From an uncultured Clostridia bacterium (lineage in GTDB: Bacteria > Bacillota > Clostridia > TANB77 > CAG-508): a stretch of DNA of 29,124 nucleotides. Shown here piece after piece: positions 24,515 through 29,124 of this stretch. The number at the start of each line of letters is the position of its first letter. The first letter of the stretch is position 1. The stretch covers positions 1 through 29,124 of the forward strand of contig CAOMRW010000024.1 of the NCBI GenBank assembly GCA_948485625.1, given 5' to 3'. The translations under genes were made by a program, and so were the position numbers. A model generated the notes under the pieces. That model ran no database searches, was not told the DNA's origin, and saw only the letters and a list, made by a program, of their open reading frames with translations.

Positions 24515-24617
24515 ATGTCCATTATGGAAAGGACATTTTCTTTAATTGACTTTAACTAATTACATGTGTCCCCAATGGGACAAAAATGTCCCAAAAGAAA
24601 CGTCCCTTTGGGACATT
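24515..24617. repeat. REP-like element cluster E8
   Basis: Three hairpins built on TGTCC: TGTCC/GGACA at 24516-24535, TGTCCCCAATGGGACA at 24567-24582, and AATGTCCCAAA (24585-24595) / TTTGGGACATT (24607-24617) around AGAAACGTCCC. The last is a unit of the usual layout, with core GGGACGTTTC on the minus strand. It overlaps the stop codon (24616-24618) of the RNase E/G gene. Confidence 0.7.
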
Positions 24618-25800
24618 ATTCCTTGTGGCTACAAATGTGCTTTCTTGTCATTTCCATTAAGTCTAGTTTTGTAAATCCCTCTACTTGTGTTTTTGTCCTG
24701 TCATTTTTTAGTTTTTCTTCTAATAATTTTTGTATTTTTTCTTTATTTTCATCATTATTCATATCTATGTAATCTATTATTATTATTCCACCAATATCTC
24801 TTAATCTTATTTGTTTGGCTATTTCTATAGTTGCTTCTTCATTAGTTTTATATACTGTTTGTTCTATATTCTTATTTCCAGTATATTTTCCTGTATTTAC
24901 ATCTATTGCAGTCAGTGCTTCTGTTCTATCTATTGTTATAAATCCTCCACACTTTAACCAAATTTTTCTGTTTTCTAACTTTGATATTTCTTTTTGCAAA
25001 TCATATATTTCTAAAATATGTTGATTTTGCTTTAATTCTATATTTACTTCTGTTATATATCCACTTTCTTGTTTGTACTTAACTATTCTTTCATATTGTT
25101 CTTTATTATTTACTATAATCTTTTGTATTGATTTTTCTGGTAAATCTATAATCATTTTTTCTATTATATCTTCTGCCTTAGATATTAATTTAGGTTTATT
25201 TCCTTTATCATTTTTATATGCTTCATTTATTTTATTCCATTTTCTCTCTATATTTTTTATATCTTCAATTATTTCTTTTTCTTTTCCTACAGCTGATGTT
25301 CTTATTACAGCTCCATTACCTTTAGTTAAATTTTCTCTTACTAATTTTATTAATCTTTCTTGTTCTTTTTTATCTTCTACTTTTTGTGATATTGTTACTA
25401 TATCTGTATTTGGCATTAGTGCTATATATTTACTTGGTAAATTTATATGTGTTGATACTCTTGCCCCTTTTTGTAAATTACTATCTTTTTTTACTTGTAC
25501 TAATAATTTTTGTCCAGGTTTTATTACATTTACTATATCTATATCTTTTTTAAGCTTCTCTTTACTTTCATCTACTTTAGGTAAAATATCTTTTAGATGT
25601 ATAAAACTATTCTTTTCTGTTCCTATATCTACAAATACTGCTTGCATTCCTTTTAATATATCTTTTACTATTCCTATATAGATATTTCCCTCTTTTCTGA
25701 CAGATTTTTCTTCATCTATATAATATTCTACTAACTTTCCATTTTCTACTAATGCAATTTCTTTATCATTCTCTTTTTGGCTTATTAATATTTCAAACAT
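24616..25800 (-). CDS. Ribonuclease E/G family protein
   Basis: A single-strand endoribonuclease related to RNase G/E, acting in rRNA and mRNA processing. 394 aa: an S1-type RNA-binding domain at about 30-115 (YIGIVKDILKGMQAVFVDIG, NSFIHLKDIL), then the RNase_E_G catalytic core with GGFITIDRTEALTAIDVNTG and RDIGGIIIIDYIDM supplying the metal-binding aspartates. It ends LDLMEMTRKHICSHKE, close after the conserved EMTRK, and lacks the zinc-link cysteine pair and the RNase E tail. The TAA stop overlaps repeat E8, so a short tail may have been lost. It starts 14 nt after pth and is co-transcribed with it. The family is patchy in Firmicutes, many of which use RNase Y or J instead. Confidence 0.92.
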   Translation of the reverse strand: MFEILISQKENDKEIALVENGKLVEYYIDEEKSVRKEGNIYIGIVKDILKGMQAVFVDIGTEKNSFIHLKDILPKVDESKEKLKKDIDIVNVIKPGQKLLVQVKKDSNLQKGARVSTHINLPSKYIALMPNTDIVTISQKVEDKKEQERLIKLVRENLTKGNGAVIRTSAVGKEKEIIEDIKNIERKWNKINEAYKNDKGNKPKLISKAEDIIEKMIIDLPEKSIQKIIVNNKEQYERIVKYKQESGYITEVNIELKQNQHILEIYDLQKEISKLENRKIWLKCGGFITIDRTEALTAIDVNTGKYTGNKNIEQTVYKTNEEATIEIAKQIRLRDIGGIIIIDYIDMNNDENKEKIQKLLEEKLKNDRTKTQVEGFTKLDLMEMTRKHICSHKE

Positions 25801-25814
25801 TTTTACAATCCTCT

Positions 25815-26372
25815 CTAATTAAACTTATTCATCGCAATATCAATTCCATTTTTTACTATTTCTTCAACTGCTTCTGCTGCTTTTTTCACACCTTCATATA
25901 ATATCTTTTGTTCTTCCTCTGGAACTTTTCCTATCACATAATTCACCATATCATTTTTAAATTCTGGTTGTCCTATTCCTACTCTTACTCTTCCAAATTC
26001 AGACATATTTAATTCTTTTATTACTGATTTCATTCCATTATGAGATCCTGGTCCACCTTTTTTTCTTATTTTAATATTTCCTTTTTCTATATCTATATCG
26101 TCATATATTACAATTATTTCTTCTGATTCTATATTATAAAAATCAACTATCTCTTTAATAGATTCTCCACTTAGATTCATATATGTTTGTGGTTTTAATA
26201 ATGTAACTTTTTTTCCTTGTATTATCCCTGTTTCATATAATCCTTTAAATTTGCTCTTTGTTATATTTATATTATTATTTTTTGCTATTTCATTTATGAC
26301 ATTAAATCCCATATTATGTCTTGTATTTGCATACTCATTTTCTGGATTTCCTAATCCTACTATTAAATACAT
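25815..26372 (-). CDS. pth: Peptidyl-tRNA hydrolase
   Basis: Pth frees tRNA from peptidyl-tRNA dropped by the ribosome. A 185-aa bacterial-type enzyme: LIVGLGNPENEYANTRHNMG with the catalytic His19 and Asn9, LLKPQTYMNLSG, VIYDDIDIEKGNIKIR with the catalytic-site Asp, and GSHNGMKS. Length is normal. GAGAGGT precedes the ATG, and a TTGAAA/TAAAAT promoter lies just upstream, making it the first gene of the pth-RNase E/G-rimO-yqeY cluster. Confidence 0.97.
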   Translation of the reverse strand: MYLIVGLGNPENEYANTRHNMGFNVINEIAKNNNINITKSKFKGLYETGIIQGKKVTLLKPQTYMNLSGESIKEIVDFYNIESEEIIVIYDDIDIEKGNIKIRKKGGPGSHNGMKSVIKELNMSEFGRVRVGIGQPEFKNDMVNYVIGKVPEEEQKILYEGVKKAAEAVEEIVKNGIDIAMNKFN

Positions 26373-26404
26373 TTTATTTACCTCTCAATTTTTCTTACCT
26401 TTCT

Positions 26405-26433
26405 ATTTTACATTGTTTGGGGCTTTTTTTCAA
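26405..26433 (-). promoter_or_regulatory. Promoter of the pth cluster
   Basis: On the minus strand TTGAAA (26428-26433), a 17-bp spacer and TAAAAT (26405-26410), about 32 nt before the start codon and just downstream of the terminator of the preceding operon. Confidence 0.55.
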
Positions 26434-26442
26434 GTAAATTTC

Positions 26443-26475
26443 AAAAAAAGTAATGATTACAATGTTAATCACCAC
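26443..26475 (-). terminator. Terminator of the SPFH/zinc-ribbon operon
   Basis: On the minus strand GTGGTGATTA (26466-26475) pairs with TAATCATTAC (26450-26459), 10 bp with two G-U pairs, loop of 6 nt, followed by T7. Confidence 0.75.
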
Positions 26476-26511
26476 TTTTTAATCCACTCTATAAATTTAC
26501 TTCATAAAATA

Positions 26512-27150
26512 TTATCTCACTACATTACTATATTGTCTAATTAATACAGAATCACAAAATTCGCATCTATTTTCTCTACCAACAATAAATTTATTATTTG
26601 CTCCACAATTTTTACATTGTACAGTTACTATTTCTTGTTTTCTTTCTATATTAATATTAAAATCACTACTTGGTCTAATAATAATTTCATCATTTTCATT
26701 TATGTATCCTTTCAACATTTTATACTTAATAGCTTCAGATACATTTTTAATCGTTATCTCTCTAGTATTCCCTACTAATTGTGATAATTCATCAACAGAT
26801 ATTTTTACTCTTGCACCTATTTTTTCTACATATTTATTATAACATTTATGCTTTCTCATAAATTTTATAGCAAAAATAGTTGATGCTATTCCTCCACCCA
26901 AGAAAAATATAATCATAAATAAATTTATAGCGAAATCTGTACTTAAATCTTCTAATGTTACAGAAATTCCTACAAAAGTCATAAAATAACAAGTTATTGC
27001 AACAACAATTAATAAAATTGCATTAGTCTTTAATTTTCCACTATTATTTGTAAATCTAAGATATAATAATAAAAATCCAACTGGCCAAAATACAACAAAT
27101 GCAATAATAATCGCTGTCCAAGATATAAACCATTTTTTTGTTTCTTCCAT
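26512..27150 (-). CDS. Membrane protein with C-terminal zinc ribbon
   Basis: A 212-aa protein with about three membrane helices (two near residues 10-60, one around 75-95), a cytoplasmic segment with a winged-helix-like stretch (ISVDELSQLVGNTREITIKN, ending KGYINENDEIII), and a C-terminal zinc ribbon with CKNCG and CEFCD pairs. I cannot name the family with confidence. It begins 6 nt after the stop of the four-helix gene and belongs to the SPFH operon. In B. subtilis the SPFH protein YdjI is encoded with a zinc-ribbon membrane protein (YdjG) and YdjH, and this set may be comparable. A good terminator follows. Confidence 0.7.
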   Translation of the reverse strand: MEETKKWFISWTAIIIAFVVFWPVGFLLLYLRFTNNSGKLKTNAILLIVVAITCYFMTFVGISVTLEDLSTDFAINLFMIIFFLGGGIASTIFAIKFMRKHKCYNKYVEKIGARVKISVDELSQLVGNTREITIKNVSEAIKYKMLKGYINENDEIIIRPSSDFNINIERKQEIVTVQCKNCGANNKFIVGRENRCEFCDSVLIRQYSNVVR

Positions 27151-27156
27151 TTTACA

Positions 27157-27528
27157 CTATTTCTCCTTTTTTGCTAAATAAATTAATAATATAATACCTA
27201 CATATAGAATAAGTAATATAATATTTGTAGTAATTAATATTCTAGCTGTTGCAAACATAGCTTTTAAAACTGTATTCAACAATAGCATCGTTAATATATA
27301 AATACCTGAAACAGATATTACACCAGATTTTACAAATATATTATTATTCTCTCTAGTAACAACATATATCATTGTAAAAAATATAATTTCTGATATTATA
27401 ATACTGCTAAATCCAACATTTTGTATATATGTTTTTTGTACATCTGAAAAACCATAATAAATTACAAAACTTAATGCAATTATCAATAATGAAAAACATA
27501 TATAAATAGCAAGTTTCTTTCCTTTCAT
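27157..27528 (-). CDS. Four-helix hypothetical membrane protein
   Basis: A 123-aa protein made almost wholly of four hydrophobic helices, with a KGKK start and KKEK end, so both ends are probably cytoplasmic. No family recognised. It lies between the SPFH gene (37-nt gap) and the zinc-ribbon membrane gene (6-nt gap). The close spacing suggests a joint complex at the membrane. The ATG at 27528 is preceded by GGGATGGTATGAAAG, a moderate binding site. Confidence 0.6.
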   Translation of the reverse strand: MKGKKLAIYICFSLLIIALSFVIYYGFSDVQKTYIQNVGFSSIIISEIIFFTMIYVVTRENNNIFVKSGVISVSGIYILTMLLLNTVLKAMFATARILITTNIILLILYVGIILLIYLAKKEK

Positions 27529-27565
27529 CTTTCATACCATCCCTTTCACTTAATTTATTACTCTA

Positions 27566-28693
27566 TTAATTTTCTACTTTCTCACCACAATTAGAACAGA
27601 ACTTTTCTCCTTTTTCTATTTCTTTATTGCACTTTTTACATATTACTATTTGAGATTTTCCACACTCAGGGCAAAATTTTTGTCCTTTTCTTAATATTGC
27701 TCCACAATTAGAACAAATATCATCAACTGGCTTACCACATTCTGAACAGAATTTTTGATTTCCTGATAATTGAGCATTACAATTAGAACATCTTCTTTCT
27801 TCATTATTTGATATACTAATGTTCTTAGTAACATCTTTCATCTGCTCTGTTACCATTCCTCCCATATTAACACCCATTCCTAGTCCTATTCCTGCTCCCA
27901 TGATATTGCTTCCTATTGAGCCCTCATTTTTTGCAGCGCCTTCTAATGTATCAAAAGATCTTTCTTGAGTATAATTAAATCCAACAATATCCATCTCTGC
28001 TTTTTTAGCTAATGCATCTTTTAATTTTTTTACAGATGTATCTTCTTCTGGCGTATCTATTGAAGTTACATAAAAATTAACAACATTTATTCCATATTTA
28101 CTCATTTCAGTTTGTATTTCTTCTTTTAATCCATCTGAAATTTCATTTATAAAAGCATTTATTTCTAATATTGAAATTTGTTTTTCAATTAAATATGTAG
28201 ATATATTATCTTTTATTTTAGATACTAATAATCCTCTAAAATAATTAACTAACTCTGTTTGGTCAAAAATATTCAATGTTCCAACTATTTTAGTTAAGAA
28301 ACTTTTTGCATCATTAATTTGAACTCCAAATTGTCCAAATGACCTCACTGGAATAAATACTTTATACTTAGGATCTTGTAATTGTATTGGTGATGGTGTT
28401 CCCCATTTAACATCTATTATATGTGCTCTATTAATAAACCAAACTTCTGCAGTAAATGGTGTTCTTCCGCCAAATGGTAAATTAATCAATTTAGATAATA
28501 TAGGAATATTTTCTGTTGATAATGTATGTCTTCCTGGTCCTAAAACATCTAAAATTTTTCCTTCTTTCACAAAAACTGCTTCTTGTGATTCATTAACTAT
28601 AACTTGTGTCCATGTTCCTAATTCTTGGCTTGGATATTTCCATGCTAATACATCTTTTTTTCCATCATATTTTAAAACTTCTACTATAGCCAT
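27566..28693 (-). CDS. SPFH-domain protein with three C-terminal zinc ribbons (YdjI/virion-core-like)
   Basis: A 375-aa protein. Residues 1-240 form an SPFH/band-7 domain of the type annotated as 'virion core protein-like' (MAIVEVLKYDGKKDVLAWKY, FVKEGKILDVLGPGRHTL, VRSFGQFGVQINDAKSFL). A Gly/Met-rich link (IGSNIMGAGIGLGMGV) follows, and then three double-CxxC zinc ribbons (CSNCN/CSECG, CSNCG/CPECG, CKKCN/CSNCG). In B. subtilis the homologue YdjI helps recruit the membrane-stress protein PspA; no pspA is in the window. The protein has no membrane helix of its own, so its two membrane-protein partners in the operon may anchor it. A strong GGAGG precedes the ATG. Confidence 0.85.
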   Translation of the reverse strand: MAIVEVLKYDGKKDVLAWKYPSQELGTWTQVIVNESQEAVFVKEGKILDVLGPGRHTLSTENIPILSKLINLPFGGRTPFTAEVWFINRAHIIDVKWGTPSPIQLQDPKYKVFIPVRSFGQFGVQINDAKSFLTKIVGTLNIFDQTELVNYFRGLLVSKIKDNISTYLIEKQISILEINAFINEISDGLKEEIQTEMSKYGINVVNFYVTSIDTPEEDTSVKKLKDALAKKAEMDIVGFNYTQERSFDTLEGAAKNEGSIGSNIMGAGIGLGMGVNMGGMVTEQMKDVTKNISISNNEERRCSNCNAQLSGNQKFCSECGKPVDDICSNCGAILRKGQKFCPECGKSQIVICKKCNKEIEKGEKFCSNCGEKVEN

Positions 28694-28836
28694 ATTTTTT
28701 TCCTCCTATTATAATAACACTAATTATATAATAACATAAATTTAAAATTTTTTCTATAATTTTGATATTATTTCTATAGTATAATGTTATCTCCTTATTT
28801 TTCTGTATATCATCTTCTAATTTTCTTTCTTTGTTT

Positions 28837-28870
28837 TTTAAATTATAAATTGTACAATTTATAATTTAAA
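28837..28870. repeat. Perfect 34-bp AT-only palindrome
   Basis: A perfect palindrome built of A and T except for the central TGTACA (28851-28856). It lies between the SPFH gene and the Rpn-type gene, touching the terminator stem at 28868. It could be a cruciform, an operator for a dimeric regulator, or a second stage of the terminator. Confidence 0.5.
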
Positions 28871-28896
28871 AGCAACTACTTTATGTAGTCACTTTT
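28868..28896 (-). terminator. Terminator of the Rpn-type gene
   Basis: AAAAGCAACTAC (28868-28879) and GTAGTCACTTTT (28885-28896) form a 12-bp stem with two G-U pairs on the minus strand and a 5-nt loop. It lies about 35 nt after the stop codon; the stem itself ends in CTTTT followed by AAATTA. Confidence 0.6.
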
Positions 28897-28930
28897 AACC
28901 TAATATTTAATTTATATTATTAAAAACTTA

Positions 28931-29124
28931 TCACTTTATTAATTTCCTTATTTCATTTTCAGTCATTTTTGTAACTTTACAAATTAGTTCTATTGGTATT
29001 TTTTCATTTAGCATATTTCTTACATATTCTATTTTACCTTCTATTTTTCCTTTAATTCTTCCTTCTTCAATTGAATCTTTTATTAATTTTGCTCTTTCTT
29101 CATTTAATGTTTCTATTATTTGCA
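28931..29124 (-). CDS. Rpn/PD-(D/E)XK-type nuclease-transposase family protein, C-terminal part
   Basis: The minus strand carries an open frame entering from the right edge: 63 codons, reading NEERAKLIKDSIEEGRIKGK, then IEGKIEYVRNMLNEKIP and TKMTENEIRKLI before TGA at 28931-28933. The pattern 'EEGRIKGKIEGKIE' followed by a short helical 'NMLNEKIPIELICKVTKMTENEI' end is typical of the Rpn (recombination-promoting nuclease / putative transposase, PDDEXK) proteins abundant in Clostridia. The nuclease domain would be outside the window. The low-complexity tail makes the family assignment moderately sure. Confidence 0.6.
   Translation of the reverse strand, partial: QIIETLNEERAKLIKDSIEEGRIKGKIEGKIEYVRNMLNEKIPIELICKVTKMTENEIRKLIK

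Noticed and set aside
54..24617. CRISPR array formed by the short repeated hairpins
   Set aside because: The repeats are scattered one or two at a time between genes, differ in sequence and have no regular spacers; no cas gene is present.

Overview
The window is very AT-rich and reads as chromosome of a spore-forming low-GC Firmicute, most likely an uncultured gut-type member of the Clostridia. The evidence is a spoIIIAA gene, AGGAGG-type ribosome binding sites, TTGACA/TATAAT promoters with 17-bp spacers, and family types common in Clostridia (VanW, RNase E/G, RimO, class III Fic, prepilin-like 'GITLIALVIT' proteins). Nearly every gene lies on the minus strand; only the VanW-family gene and dapA are on the plus strand. 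I saw no rRNA, tRNA or CRISPR array.

Layout from left to right. 1-3150: spoIIIAA, a divergent VanW-family gene and a convergent phosphodiester glycosidase with a perfect sigma-A promoter. 3156-5810: a defective composite transposon made of two inverted ISAs1-like remnants and bounded by a 9-bp direct repeat. It carries a decayed diversity-generating retroelement (DGR): a C-type-lectin/FGE-fold variable protein gene, an avd gene with a nonsense codon, and a reverse transcriptase reduced to its first 34 codons. 5888-10700: a small membrane protein, a YihY/BrkB protein, a CmpB-like membrane protein, recG (split by a one-base frameshift) and an orphan hypothetical gene. 10692-18105: a housekeeping run of metallophosphoesterase, tsaD, M50 protease, fic, lysS, obg (frameshifted) and trpS. 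18192-21157: an MFS transporter and a second DGR-type variable protein, fused to a prepilin-like N-terminus, with no local reverse transcriptase or template repeat. 21643-26372: dapA, then pth, an RNase E/G gene, rimO and yqeY transcribed as a minus-strand translation/RNA cluster. 26512-28693: a three-gene operon (SPFH plus zinc-ribbon protein, four-helix membrane protein, membrane plus zinc-ribbon protein). The right edge cuts the C-terminus of an Rpn/PD-(D/E)XK-type protein.

Two themes stand out. First, eight REP/BIME-like inverted-repeat elements punctuate the minus-strand operons. They have different outer-stem sequences but one architecture: a variable outer stem around a short G-rich core (GGGACAG, GGGGCCAGG, GGGGACGGG, GGGGGCGTCCC). 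All eight lie within about 5 nt of a stop codon, and at least one (spoIIIAA) supplies the stop codon and appears to have clipped the protein's C-terminus. Second, two separate DGR target genes show the expected signature of adenine mutagenesis: long runs of codons ending only in C or T just before a conserved CGTGCTAC-type 3' end. Neither has a template repeat in the window, so an active DGR elsewhere in the genome would be needed to diversify them in trans.
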